Positions 40,015 to 50,737 are shown, numbered from the stretch's first letter. The stretch: DNA of 64,000 bases from Yersinia proxima (GCF_902170785.1 NZ_CABHYG010000004.1:744001-808000); one strand, 5' to 3'. Notes: generated by a model not told the origin, from the letters alone. A program made the numbers and translations.

Positions 40015-41184
40015 ATGTTTTTAAAAACCCTATTAAAACAAAACGCTAAACTTATTGATGCAGCTATCTCGTTTTGGCACCAGGGAAAAATTTATCCTGA
40101 TAGCTATGTCATCGATGTGGAACAAACTGAAGCTAATGCCCACTTACTGCTGCAAACGGCCCATCATCACCAGGTAAAATTGTATTTGATGAGCAAGCAG
40201 TTTGGCCGTAATCCGGAGTTGTGTCGCCGGCTGCTGGCTTGCAGTTATCAGGGCACCCATTATCACGGCATGGTGGCAGTAGATTTTAAAGAGGCTCGAC
40301 AGCTCTATCGCCACGCTATTCCTGTTGCTCATATTGGCCATCTGGTGCAGCCACCTTCTGTCATGCTGGCGGAAATAATTCGTCAGCGACCAGAAGTCAT
40401 AACCGTTTTCTCATTGGAAAAGGCACTGGAAATATCACAGGCGGCACATCGCCAACATATTATCCAACCCTTAATGTTGAAGGTCTGCCAATCAGGAGAT
40501 TTGCTCTATTCAGGGCAAGAAGCGGGGTTCGAGTTAAATCATTTACCGGCTATCATTACAGCTCTGCGAGAGATGCCGGGCGTGCGATTGGTCGGGATAA
40601 CACACTTTCCCTGTATGGTATATGACCCTCAGTTGCGGCAAACTTTGCCAACAGCCAATATGCAAACTTTATTGGCCGCGCGGGATATCCTGCAAGCAGA
40701 AGATGTCACCATTGAACAGGTAAATGCCCCCTCAGCAACCAGTTGTACCACCCTCCCCCAGTTGGCCCAATTAGGGATAACACACAGCGAACCAGGCCAT
40801 GCGCTAACCGGAACCATGCCCGCCAATCAGCATGGCGACCAACCAGAACAGATATCCATGCTATATCTGTCCGAGATTTCCCATCATTTTGCTGATAATA
40901 GCTATGTATTTGGCGGCGGTTATTATCGTCGTGGTCATTTGCAAAATGCGTTAATTTGGCACGATAACCAATTTAGCCAATCCCCAGTATTACCAATTAA
41001 CGATGACAGTATTGATTATTGTCTGCGTCTGGCGGGCCAGTTCCCAATTGGTAGCCCGGTTATTATGAGTTTCCGTACCCAGATATTTGTGACTCGCAGT
41101 GACGTCGTCTTGATAGATGGCATTCAAAGTGGTACTCCCCGCATACTTGGCTGCTATGACAGCCAGGGCAATAGGCTGGGTTAA
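40015..41184 (+). CDS. yhfX: YhfX, PLP-dependent alanine-racemase-like protein
   Basis: The 389-residue product belongs to the alanine-racemase-like fold type III PLP family (YhfX, 387 in E. coli). Features include SYVIDVEQTEANAHLLLQTA near the PLP region, YLMSKQFGRNP and GVRLVGITHFPCMVYDP. The reaction is unknown. In this cluster the usual neighbour YhfW, a phosphopentomutase-like protein, is absent, so YhfX is followed directly by php. Confidence 0.88.
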   Translation: MFLKTLLKQNAKLIDAAISFWHQGKIYPDSYVIDVEQTEANAHLLLQTAHHHQVKLYLMSKQFGRNPELCRRLLACSYQGTHYHGMVAVDFKEARQLYRHAIPVAHIGHLVQPPSVMLAEIIRQRPEVITVFSLEKALEISQAAHRQHIIQPLMLKVCQSGDLLYSGQEAGFELNHLPAIITALREMPGVRLVGITHFPCMVYDPQLRQTLPTANMQTLLAARDILQAEDVTIEQVNAPSATSCTTLPQLAQLGITHSEPGHALTGTMPANQHGDQPEQISMLYLSEISHHFADNSYVFGGGYYRRGHLQNALIWHDNQFSQSPVLPINDDSIDYCLRLAGQFPIGSPVIMSFRTQIFVTRSDVVLIDGIQSGTPRILGCYDSQGNRLG

Positions 41185-41275
41185 TCAATAAAAAAAGCCA
41201 TCAGTCCAATACGTTAGTTTATTTAATGTATTCCCATGATAGTCTTACACACTGTCTTTCTCCGGAGCCTGCCCG

Positions 41276-42163
41276 ATGATTAATCCCAATGGATACACCT
41301 ACGCGCACGAACATCTCCATATTGATTTATCAGGATTTAAAAATAATCTGGATTGCCGGTTGGACCAATATCAACCCATCTGTGACGAAATGCGTGAGTT
41401 GGTAAGTAAAGGGGTGGCAAATATTGTCGAGGTGACCAATCGATATATGGGCCGGAATCCACAGTTTTTATTGAATTTGATGCGTGACAGTGGCATCAAT
41501 GTTATTGCTTCAACTGGCTATTATACCGACAGCTTTTACCCGCCAATGGTGCGCGAAAGTAGCGCTCAGCAATTAGCGCAAACTATGATTGATGAAATCG
41601 AGGTTGGTATTGATGGCACAGAATTGAAAGCCGGGGTTATTGCCGAAATTGGCACCAGCGAGGGGGTAGTTACCCCTGACGAAGCCAAAGTCTTTCATGC
41701 CGCGGCATTAGCTCACCATGCCACCGGCCTGCCCATTTCGACCCACACCAGTTTCAGCACTATGGGGTTGGAGCAAATCGCCCTGCTCAAACAACATGGT
41801 GTCTCGCTGGAGCGCGTAGTTATTGGCCATTGTGACCTGAAAGAACAGCCCGACCTTATTATGAAAATGATCGATATGGGTGTATATGTCCAATTCGATA
41901 CTATTGGTAAAAATAGCTATTTCCCTGATGAACGCCGAATCGCGATGTTAGTCACACTCGCGGAACGTGGATTATTGGATAAAGTCATGCTCTCAATGGA
42001 CATAACCCGCCGCTCACATTTAAAAGCCAATGGCGGCAGTGGATTTAGCTATTTAGTTGACTCATTTGTTCCCATGTTACTGGCCGCAGGAATTTCCCAC
42101 GCTCAGGTGGAAATGATGTTGCGCCACAATCCTAATAAATTTTTTGCCACGCAAGGAAAGTGA
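41276..42163 (+). CDS. php: phosphotriesterase-homology protein
   Basis: Amidohydrolase-superfamily member with a binuclear-metal TIM barrel. The 295-residue product shows the metal ligands HxH in YAHEHLHIDLSG, Glu in IAEIGTSEG (where true phosphotriesterases have a carboxylated lysine), His in STHTSFSTMG and VIGHCD, and Asp in MLSMDITRRSH. The natural substrate is unknown. CGGAGCC precedes the ATG. Its stop overlaps the start of yhfU by 4 nt. Confidence 0.93.
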   Translation: MINPNGYTYAHEHLHIDLSGFKNNLDCRLDQYQPICDEMRELVSKGVANIVEVTNRYMGRNPQFLLNLMRDSGINVIASTGYYTDSFYPPMVRESSAQQLAQTMIDEIEVGIDGTELKAGVIAEIGTSEGVVTPDEAKVFHAAALAHHATGLPISTHTSFSTMGLEQIALLKQHGVSLERVVIGHCDLKEQPDLIMKMIDMGVYVQFDTIGKNSYFPDERRIAMLVTLAERGLLDKVMLSMDITRRSHLKANGGSGFSYLVDSFVPMLLAAGISHAQVEMMLRHNPNKFFATQGK

Positions 42164-42519
42164 TTATGAAGAAGATTGGCATTGCCGGGCTGCAACGAGA
42201 GTTAATTCGCGAAATGATTGAGCAGACGGCACCGAATACTTTTGAAACATTTATCCTCTCGGATATGGATGCCGCAGTAAAAGTGAAAGAAGGTCAGTTG
42301 GATTATTACATTGGTGCCTGTAACACCGGAGCCGGGGCCGCATTATCAATGGCTATCGCGATTATTGGTTATAACAAAAGTGCTACAATCGCCAAGCCGG
42401 GAATCAAAGCCAAACCAGAACAAATAGAAAAATTTGTCACTGAGGGCAAAGTGGCGTTTGGCCTATCGGTTGAACATATTGAGCATGCTATCCCGCTGCT
42501 GATTACACAGCTGCGCTAA
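42160..42519 (+). CDS. yhfU: YhfU (DUF2620)
   Basis: A 119-residue soluble protein of the DUF2620 family, with the glycine-rich motif DYYIGACNTGAGAALSMAIAI resembling phosphate- or ligand-binding loops. The start overlaps the php stop by 4 nt (ATGA-type junction), and yhfT follows after 10 nt. Its role is unknown. The tight linkage suggests YhfU works with the YhfT membrane protein, possibly as a cytoplasmic subunit. Confidence 0.88.
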   Translation: MIMKKIGIAGLQRELIREMIEQTAPNTFETFILSDMDAAVKVKEGQLDYYIGACNTGAGAALSMAIAIIGYNKSATIAKPGIKAKPEQIEKFVTEGKVAFGLSVEHIEHAIPLLITQLR

Positions 42520-42529
42520 GGGGACCACC

Positions 42530-43825
42530 GTGGATTATATTCATATTGTTGTGGTTGCCCTGCTGACAGGAATGACCGCGCTACTTTCTCACCGCAGTGT
42601 CGCCGTATTCCATGACGGCATTCGCCCTATTCTGCCGCAATTGGTTGAAGGGAATATGAGTCGCCGTGAAGCGGGCAGTATCGCTTTTGGCCTAAGTGTC
42701 GGCTTTATTGCCTCAGTTGGCATCTCTTTCACACTCTCAACCGGTTTACTTAACTCCTGGCTACTGTTTCTGCCGACCGACATTATTGGTGTGTTGGCAA
42801 TTAATAGCTATCTGGCCTTCGCGCTAGGAGCAGCTTGGGGTATTTTAGCGCTGACCAGCTTACCGGCCGTTAATACCGCGCTGACCTCATTACCGGTGAA
42901 CTTTATTGGCTCACTCGGGGAGTTGAGCAGCCCGGTGATTTCCGCCTTTGCCTTGTTCCCATTGGTTGCCATTTTCTATCAATTTGGCTGGAAAACTGCA
43001 GTAGTCTCTGCCTTTATTGTGCTGCTGACTCGTCTGATCATCACTCGTTTTACCGGTTTATTCCCTGAATCTATTGAGATTTTCGTCGGTATGATTCTGC
43101 TTATCGGTATCGCCATTGCGCAAGATTTAAAAGCAAAAACCCACCTGGGAGGTGGTGGCGGACACTCTGTTTTCGAAGAGCGAACCCAGCGAATTATTAA
43201 AAATCTCCCGATGCTGGCGATTGTCGGCGGGTTAATTTCTGCAGTAGCCAGTATGAAGATCTTCGGTGGTAGCGAAGTGTCGATCTATACCCTGGCAAAG
43301 GCTTATGCCCCAGGTATTACACCGGAAGAATCACTGGCATTAATCCACCAAGCGTCATTGGCTGAGTTTATGCGAGGCCTCGGCTTTGTACCGTTAATTG
43401 CCACTACCGCACTGGCAACCGGTGTTTATGCTGTCGCCGGCTTCACATTCGTGTTTGTAGTGGGTTATCTGGTGCCGAATCCATTGCTGGCAGGGATAAT
43501 TGGTGCGGTTGTAATATCGCTGGAAGTATTGATGCTGCGCTCAATCGGTAAGTGGCTGGGCCGCTTCCCGTCAGTGCGAAATGCTTCCGACAATATTCGT
43601 AATGCCATGAATCTGCTGATGGAGTATGCGCTGTTAATCGGGGCTATTTTCGCGTCAATCAAAATGGCCGGTTACACCGGTTTTACTATCACCACCGCAC
43701 TTTATTTCCTCAACGAGGCGATTGGCCGCCCGGTAATGAAAATTGCAGCACCAGTGGTTGCGGTGATTATCGCCGGTATTGTGTTGAATCTGTTCTATTG
43801 GCTGGGGTTATTTGTCCCGGCATAA
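42530..43825 (+). CDS. yhfT: YhfT polytopic membrane protein
   Basis: The 431-residue product has about ten or more membrane-spanning segments, for example IVVVALLTGMTALLSHRSVA at the N-terminus and VVAVIIAGIVLNLFYWLGLF at the C-terminus, and is a probable transporter for the cluster's unknown substrate. Length matches E. coli YhfT (434). It is the last gene; the usual next gene, yhfS (PLP aminotransferase), is missing and an ERIC begins within 2-10 nt of the stop. Confidence 0.9.
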   Translation: MDYIHIVVVALLTGMTALLSHRSVAVFHDGIRPILPQLVEGNMSRREAGSIAFGLSVGFIASVGISFTLSTGLLNSWLLFLPTDIIGVLAINSYLAFALGAAWGILALTSLPAVNTALTSLPVNFIGSLGELSSPVISAFALFPLVAIFYQFGWKTAVVSAFIVLLTRLIITRFTGLFPESIEIFVGMILLIGIAIAQDLKAKTHLGGGGGHSVFEERTQRIIKNLPMLAIVGGLISAVASMKIFGGSEVSIYTLAKAYAPGITPEESLALIHQASLAEFMRGLGFVPLIATTALATGVYAVAGFTFVFVVGYLVPNPLLAGIIGAVVISLEVLMLRSIGKWLGRFPSVRNASDNIRNAMNLLMEYALLIGAIFASIKMAGYTGFTITTALYFLNEAIGRPVMKIAAPVVAVIIAGIVLNLFYWLGLFVPA

Positions 43826-43826
43826 A

Positions 43827-43945
43827 CCCGTTGTACTTGAAGTTGCAGGATGTTAGCTACTCTCACCCGAATCACTTACTTGAGTAAGCGCATCGGGATT
43901 TGTTCACTTGCTGCCTACCTGTAACTCCAATTACTTTGGGTTTAG
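43827..43945 (-). repeat. ERIC element 6
   Basis: An ERIC with a degenerate left end (GTTGTACTTGAAGTTGCAGG) and core CCCGAATCACTTACTTGAGT, directly 3' of yhfT and 5' of the glnB terminator. Confidence 0.85.
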
Positions 43946-43949
43946 GAGT

Positions 43950-43983
43950 AAAAAAGCCCGTTCGTGGAAACGAAACGGGCTTA
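43950..43983 (-). terminator. glnB terminator
   Basis: A stem AAGCCCGTT / AACGGGCTT with an imperfect extension, followed on the minus strand by six T. It ends the nadE-glnB transcript; the plus-strand tail towards yhfT is weaker. Confidence 0.8.
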
Positions 43984-43998
43984 TTGAGCGCCATTAGG

Positions 43999-44079
43999 TG
44001 GGGAAATGTGCCGAATGGGTCGTAGCGGCGTGTGCCGCCGGAGCGCCCATCGGTGCAGTCGCCCCAGCAGTCACCAAAT
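43999..44079 (-). repeat. ~80-bp dispersed element abutting the glnB stop
   Basis: The second copy of the 21079-21158 element, sharing GGGTCGTAGCGGCGTG, GCCGCCGGAG and CACCAAA, with stem GCGGC-GTGT-GCCGC. It occupies the interval between the glnB stop and its terminator, so it is in the 3' UTR. Confidence 0.75.
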
Positions 44080-46055
<1,976 letters not shown>

Positions 46056-46115
46056 GGGTATTTAAACTCGGTTATCAGTGTGCCTGTAGCTAACATTTTA
46101 TTGATAAATAATATA

Positions 46116-46242
<127 letters not shown>

Positions 46243-46244
46243 AA

Positions 46245-47582
46245 TTATTCTTTAAAATCATTGGCATCTAGCTCATGACGTGACAGTAACTTGTAAAATT
46301 CGGTACGGTTACGCCCCGCCATCCTTGCTGCCTGAGTCACATTGCCTTTGGTGATTTGTAACAGTTTACGCAAATAATTCAATTCGAATTGATTACGCGC
46401 CTCGACAAAGGTCGGTAACGCGGTATTTTCCCCTTCCAGCGCCTGTTCGACCAGTGCTTCACTGATAACCGGCGCAGAGGTTAATGCCACGCATTGCTCA
46501 ATCACGTTCACCAACTGGCGCACGTTACCTGGCCAACTGGCGGTCATCAGCCGTTTCATGGCATCGGTTGAGAAACTGCGGACAAATGGTTTATGGCGTT
46601 TGGCTGATTCACGTAACAGATGGTTAGCCAGCAGCGGGATATCTTCTGAGCGTTCATGCAATGCGGGGATCTTGAGATTCACCACATTCAAACGATAGTA
46701 GAGATCTTCGCGGAATTCATTTTTTGCCATCGCTTTAGGCAAATCACGGTGAGTCGCTGAAATGATCCGCACGTCGATGCTCAAATCACGATTACTGCCC
46801 AGCGGGCGCACTTTGCGCTCCTGCAATACCCGCAGTAGTTTCACCTGCAAAGAGAGCGGCATATCACCAATTTCGTCTAAGAACAGTGTCCCGCCTTCAG
46901 CTGCCTGAAATAGCCCTTCGCGGCTACTGACTGCACCGGTAAATGCTCCTTTGGCATGACCAAATAGCTCTGATTCCAGTAACTGCTCTGGTAGTGCGCC
47001 ACAGTTAATCGCGATAAAGGCTTTTTTTGCACGTGGGCTGGCAGCATGGATGGCTTGTGCCAACACTTCTTTGCCAGTGCCACTTTGCCCATTGATAAGC
47101 ACGCTAACATCCGATTGCGCCACCATTTTCGCCTGCTCTAGTAAGCGCAGCATCACAGGGCTACGGGTGACTATCTCTTCACGCCAGGTATCATCACCGG
47201 CAGGAATAGAAAGCTCTAAAGCTGCATCAATCGCTTTATATAAAGCATCACGATCAACCGGTTTGGTCAGGAAGCTGAACACCCCTTGTTGGGTCGCGGC
47301 CACGGCATCAGGGATAGAGCCATGTGCGGTCAGGATAATGACTGGCATACCCGGTTGATGCTTTTGAATTTCAGCAAACAACGCCATGCCGTCCATTTCA
47401 TCCATACGCAAGTCGCTGATAACCAGATCAATCTTCTCGCGCATCAGCAGACGTAATGCCTCCTGCCCGCTTTCCGCGGTGGTGACATTAAAACCTTCAC
47501 TGGTTAAACGCATCCCCAACAATTTTAGTAAGCTGGGGTCGTCGTCAACCAGCAGTAGATTGGCCGGTTTGCGTGGCGTCAT
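46245..47582 (-). CDS. glrR: sigma-54-dependent response regulator GlrR
   Basis: Activates sigma-54 transcription of glmY after phosphorylation by GlrK. From ATG 47582 (AAGGAATCAC upstream) the product is 445 residues, matching E. coli (444). It has an N-terminal receiver domain (phospho-acceptor Asp57 in [12 protein letters not shown]), an AAA+ domain with Walker A GQSGTGKE and the sigma-54-contact loop GAFTGA ([14 protein letters not shown]), and a C-terminal Fis-type HTH ([22 protein letters not shown]). It overlaps the qseG 3' end by 38 nt. Three matching TGTC-N10-GACA sites lie upstream of glmY. Confidence 0.97.
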   Translation of the reverse strand: MTPRKPANLLLVDDDPSLLKLLGMRLTSEGFNVTTAESGQEALRLLMREKIDLVISDLRMDEMDGMALFAEIQKHQPGMPVIILTAHGSIPDAVAATQQGVFSFLTKPVDRDALYKAIDAALELSIPAGDDTWREEIVTRSPVMLRLLEQAKMVAQSDVSVLINGQSGTGKEVLAQAIHAASPRAKKAFIAINCGALPEQLLESELFGHAKGAFTGAVSSREGLFQAAEGGTLFLDEIGDMPLSLQVKLLRVLQERKVRPLGSNRDLSIDVRIISATHRDLPKAMAKNEFREDLYYRLNVVNLKIPALHERSEDIPLLANHLLRESAKRHKPFVRSFSTDAMKRLMTASWPGNVRQLVNVIEQCVALTSAPVISEALVEQALEGENTALPTFVEARNQFELNYLRKLLQITKGNVTQAARMAGRNRTEFYKLLSRHELDANDFKE

Positions 47583-48609
47583 GTGATTCCTTATTTGTCG
47601 CTGGTGGAACGTCAGTTGGCGGTACGACTGGTGCGGCATAAGTATCAGCCGGTTTTTCTACCGGTTGTGGCGCAGGTTTGCTATCTGCTGGCGGCTCGGT
47701 TGGTTTACTTTCAACAGGACCCGGAGCGACAGGCTTCGTTTCCGTCGGTTTAGCTTCAGCCGGTTTGGTTTCAGCAGGTTTGGTTTCTACCGGTTTAGCA
47801 GGCTCGGTCTTAGGCTGAGGTTTAGCCTCTGTTGGCTGAGTTTCTGCTGACTTTACTGCCGCCGCCGCTTTGCTATCAGCATCGGTTTCCGGTATCTCAT
47901 TTTGCATTTGCTTACGTGATGAAAGCTGCCGTTCTATATCTGTCAGATTTTCCAGCTTGCGGGTGGTATCCAGCAAATTATATTGCAACCTAACCTGACT
48001 TTCTCTCAGGCGGTCAATTTGCGCGTCGGACTCTTCTTGCAAGCGCTGATAACGCGTGCGCTCTTCTGCCAGAGAGATGCGCAGAACTTGCTGCTCGCGC
48101 CATAGCTGAATCAGTGGGCGCACAGCACCGGGGAAACTTTGGCTATAACTGTTCAAGCGCTCAACGACTTGACGACGCTCGGCAATCGACGGTTCAGCAC
48201 TACTCACCAAAATGCCCTGCTTAAAGGCGGCTGACCACGTCACTACCGGTAATGTTTTGGCTAATGCCCGTGCTTGAGTTGAACCCAAGCGCTCAGCACA
48301 ATCCATCGCCCGTAACCAATAAAGGGAGTTTTCCAGCGTCTCTTTATCATCAAGATCCCACAACACGTCACAGGATAAGGTTCGATAATCAACAATTTTC
48401 GTTTCCGGTATTACCATCTGAACAGCTTGAGAGAAACGACCAGCCGTCGGGGTATCACTACATCCCGTGAGTAATAGCGGGGCCAGCAATAAAGCTCGCC
48501 AAAAAATACCCGAGCCGTGCCTTCCCACCAGCTTATTGGTAGTAGTTGATGTCTGACATGACAAAAAGACGGTCTTTTTAATAACGCTGCGCATAGACCA
48601 TTTGTACAT
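47545..48609 (-). CDS. qseG: QseG/GlrG-type lipoprotein with Lys-Pro repeat tail
   Basis: Outer-membrane-associated lipoprotein encoded between sensor and regulator genes; in E. coli it links to the GlrK sensor. The 354-residue product (start uncertain; the ATG 4 nt after the glrK stop is used, with an alternative at 48594) has a lipobox LLLTGC and a helical coiled region (about 110-220, RLQEESDAQIDRLRESQVRL). The C-terminal third is a low-complexity tract of KPxET/KPxE repeats (about residues 265-335). E. coli QseG is about 240 residues, so the tail is an addition. It overlaps glrR by 38 nt. Confidence 0.87.
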   Translation of the reverse strand: MYKWSMRSVIKKTVFLSCQTSTTTNKLVGRHGSGIFWRALLLAPLLLTGCSDTPTAGRFSQAVQMVIPETKIVDYRTLSCDVLWDLDDKETLENSLYWLRAMDCAERLGSTQARALAKTLPVVTWSAAFKQGILVSSAEPSIAERRQVVERLNSYSQSFPGAVRPLIQLWREQQVLRISLAEERTRYQRLQEESDAQIDRLRESQVRLQYNLLDTTRKLENLTDIERQLSSRKQMQNEIPETDADSKAAAAVKSAETQPTEAKPQPKTEPAKPVETKPAETKPAEAKPTETKPVAPGPVESKPTEPPADSKPAPQPVEKPADTYAAPVVPPTDVPPATNKESHDATQTGQSTAG

Positions 48610-48612
48610 TAT

Positions 48613-50049
48613 TTATTCATTCTCAGCGGTTAATGGCAATTCAACACGGAAACAGACTGCGGCGTAATCCACGGACACCAATTGCAAATCACCCTGCATG
48701 CGTTTGATGCAGTCCTGAGCAATACTCAGCCCCAGTCCGCTGCCTTTGACGGCCCCTTTTCGCTGATGACTTCCCTGGAAAAAAGGCTCAAATATCATTG
48801 TTTCTTCAGATTCCGGGATCGATGCTCCGGTATTGGCAATATCAATTTGCACGCGGTTATTCACCTGACGACTTCTCACCCAAATGGTACCGGATTCCTC
48901 GCCATAGTGCACCGCATTGGAGTAGAGATTATCTAATACCCGCATCAATAATGTCGGATCTGCCCAACAAATATCCGCTTTCAGATCTGTCTCGGTACGA
49001 ATCATCTTGGCTCGCGCCGGTAAACTATGGGCTGAAATCACATCTTCGACCATTTCTACCAATTCGACATTTTCCAACTCACCGGGGCCGTCAGCCAGTT
49101 TACGGTTATAGTCCAATAATTGTTCAATTAATAATTGTAAATGGCGACTACTGTTATCCAGGATAGCCACGACTTCTTTTTGATCTTGCGTCAGCGGGCC
49201 TGCAACTTCATCCGCTAACAATTCAGTACCTTCGCGCATACTGGCCAGCGGCGTTTTCAGCTCGTGGGAAATATGGCGTAAAAACTCATGGCGCTGTGAC
49301 TCAAGCCAGGCTAAACGTTCACTGAGCCAAATAATGCGCTGTGCCAGCGAGCGTAACTCTCTCGGCCCTTTAAACAACGCCGTGTTGCCCAGCGGACGCC
49401 CCTCTCCTAGCCGATTAATCATTCGCTCAATGCCCTTAACCGGCCCAATAATCATGCGTGTGAATAACACCACCAGCAATACACTGACTAAAAATAGTAA
49501 CAGGGACTGCCAGCCAAAGAATTGGCCGCGTTCGGCAATATCTTTTTGCAACTGTTGCCCGCGGGAGAAAATCACATCACGGGTGGCCTGTACCATTTCG
49601 GCATTCGAACGTGAAAATTGCTCTAATAATGCTGATGCATTTTGCTCTGGCCCACTATTTTTACATTGAATATCAGAAAGCTGTGTCAGTAATCCGCGTA
49701 AAGTCTGGTAGTAACGCGCATCGGGCAGGATAGGTGCGTGGGTATCCAGCATTTGAGCGTACTGTTTACGCTGATGTTGATAGAGCTTCGCCAGTGTCGC
49801 ATCATCTAACACGCAGTATTGGCGATAGCTGCGCTCCATTTCGAGCGCCACACTGGTCATTGCCTCACTGCGCCGGGCATCTGCCAACGTGGTGCGGTTA
49901 ATATCAGCCGCCTGGGTGCTCAGATGGTCAAGGCTTTGATAAGCCTGATATGCCAGCACCAATAAAGGGAGCAGCACTAACAGAAATGCCATGAGCACCA
50001 ATTGACGTAAAGAACGGGGGAACAAACGCCATCTTTTCAACGAAATCAT
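48613..50049 (-). CDS. glrK: sensor histidine kinase GlrK (QseE)
   Basis: Inner-membrane kinase of the GlrK/GlrR system. From ATG 50049 (with AGGTAATGAG upstream) the product is 478 residues, matching E. coli (475); the alternative start is 50064. There are two membrane helices (about 16-38 and 165-190) around a periplasmic domain, then HAMP, the H-box RHISHELKTPLASMREGTE and HATPase motifs (DNLYSNAVHYG, GSGLGLSIAQDC). It heads the glrK-qseG-glrR operon and lies downstream of glmY on the same strand. Confidence 0.96.
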   Translation of the reverse strand: MISLKRWRLFPRSLRQLVLMAFLLVLLPLLVLAYQAYQSLDHLSTQAADINRTTLADARRSEAMTSVALEMERSYRQYCVLDDATLAKLYQHQRKQYAQMLDTHAPILPDARYYQTLRGLLTQLSDIQCKNSGPEQNASALLEQFSRSNAEMVQATRDVIFSRGQQLQKDIAERGQFFGWQSLLLFLVSVLLVVLFTRMIIGPVKGIERMINRLGEGRPLGNTALFKGPRELRSLAQRIIWLSERLAWLESQRHEFLRHISHELKTPLASMREGTELLADEVAGPLTQDQKEVVAILDNSSRHLQLLIEQLLDYNRKLADGPGELENVELVEMVEDVISAHSLPARAKMIRTETDLKADICWADPTLLMRVLDNLYSNAVHYGEESGTIWVRSRQVNNRVQIDIANTGASIPESEETMIFEPFFQGSHQRKGAVKGSGLGLSIAQDCIKRMQGDLQLVSVDYAAVCFRVELPLTAENE

Positions 50050-50141
50050 CTCATTACCTATCATTCTGTTGTGATGCTAACTGACTCTGCCAGGATTACA
50101 ATGCCTGTTCTCAATTTACATGCTCTAACCAGAGTAGAGAT

Positions 50142-50175
50142 AAAAAAAAAAGCACTTGGCTTTAAGCTAAGTGCT
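50142..50175 (-). terminator. strong hairpin terminator upstream of glrK
   Basis: A 10-bp stem AGCACTTAGC / GCCAAGTGCT followed on the minus strand by ten T. It ends transcripts coming from glmY or the small ORF before glrK. Confidence 0.88.
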
Positions 50176-50180
50176 TTTCA

Positions 50181-50276
50181 TTAAGGCTGCTGGTCCATTA
50201 TCGTCAGAATCATCATCAGACCTGCTTTTATCATCAGTTGCAGTGAAAATGGAAAACTTAGTTTATCTTTGACCAT
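50181..50276 (-). CDS. small ORF, 31 residues, possible membrane peptide
   Basis: An ATG at 50276 opens a 31-codon frame ending TAA, 5 nt before a strong terminator. The product starts MVKDKLSFPF and ends LTIMDQQP, with a hydrophobic middle (residues about 9-27, one Lys) that could span a membrane. AGGG (plus strand CCCT, 50283-50286) lies six bases upstream, inside the end of ERIC element 8. I recognise no family. It could also be a chance frame: it is short, and conservation has not been tested. Confidence 0.35.
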   Translation of the reverse strand: MVKDKLSFPFSLQLMIKAGLMMILTIMDQQP

Positions 50277-50278
50277 AA

Positions 50279-50405
50279 TATACCCTAAATAACTCGAGTT
50301 GCAGGAAGGCGGCAAGAGAGATAATCCCGATGAGCTTACATGAGTAAATGATTCGGGTTATTGAACGCAGCCAACGTACATGCAGCTTGAAGTATGACGG
50401 GTATA
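50279..50405 (+). repeat. ERIC element 8
   Basis: A full-length ERIC (TATACCCTAAATAACTCGAG ... AAGTATGACGGGTATA) placed between the glmY 3' region and the small ORF. Confidence 0.92.
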
Positions 50406-50457
50406 GATGTGACAACGGGGCAATAAATGCCCCGTCGCAGAATATGTGGATGCCCTT

Positions 50458-50513
50458 AAAAATCGTCTCCAGTTTGATGAAGCCGAGGCAATCATCGGGA
50501 GGATGAGACGAAT
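50458..50513 (-). terminator. candidate glmY terminator
   Basis: Minus strand CGTCTC ... GAGACG closes a structure containing an inner GATGA/TCATC helix, followed by ATTTTT. A second GC hairpin (CGGGGCA/TGCCCCG, about 50415-50437) lies beyond it. Which one ends glmY is not settled. Confidence 0.5.
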
Positions 50514-50726
50514 AGCATCCAGACATGTCCAATATTGATGAACTACTCATCACAGTAGGACATAGGCGGCACCTCACTCAACGTGTCGTCCGATGTTTGA
50601 TATGTGCATTCGCACGATATCGGTTTGGGTGGACGATAGGTACCAGTCTTAGGCATCATTCGGTGGCTTATGAAGTGCATATTCCGCTTTACAGCGGGAC
50701 TATCATAAAGAGGTGAATGAGCAACT
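50458..50726 (-). ncRNA. glmY: small RNA GlmY
   Basis: GlmY sequesters the adaptor RapZ, which spares GlmZ and so raises GlmS synthesis of glucosamine-6-phosphate. The minus strand from 50726 begins AGTTGCTCATTCACC, like the E. coli GlmY 5' end, and further in has GACACGTTGAGTGAGGTGCC, the shared GlmY/GlmZ segment. Position beside glrK on the same strand as that operon is the conserved glmY locus. The start is set by the -24/-12 promoter. The 3' end is uncertain: a terminator-like structure ends near 50458, which would make it about 269 nt, longer than the E. coli RNA. Confidence 0.85.
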
Positions 50727-50737
50727 GAGAGTAATAA

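Noticed and set aside
50413-50437. The CGGGGCA/TGCCCCG hairpin as the definite glmY terminator
   Set aside because: It has almost no T-tract (TTGTC), so it is only one candidate; the structure ending with ATTTTT at 50458 was preferred.
50263-50577. Minus-strand 104-codon open frame
   Set aside because: It spans the glmY 3' region and ERIC element 8, with no ribosome site and no family-like sequence; its C-terminal half is ERIC-coded.
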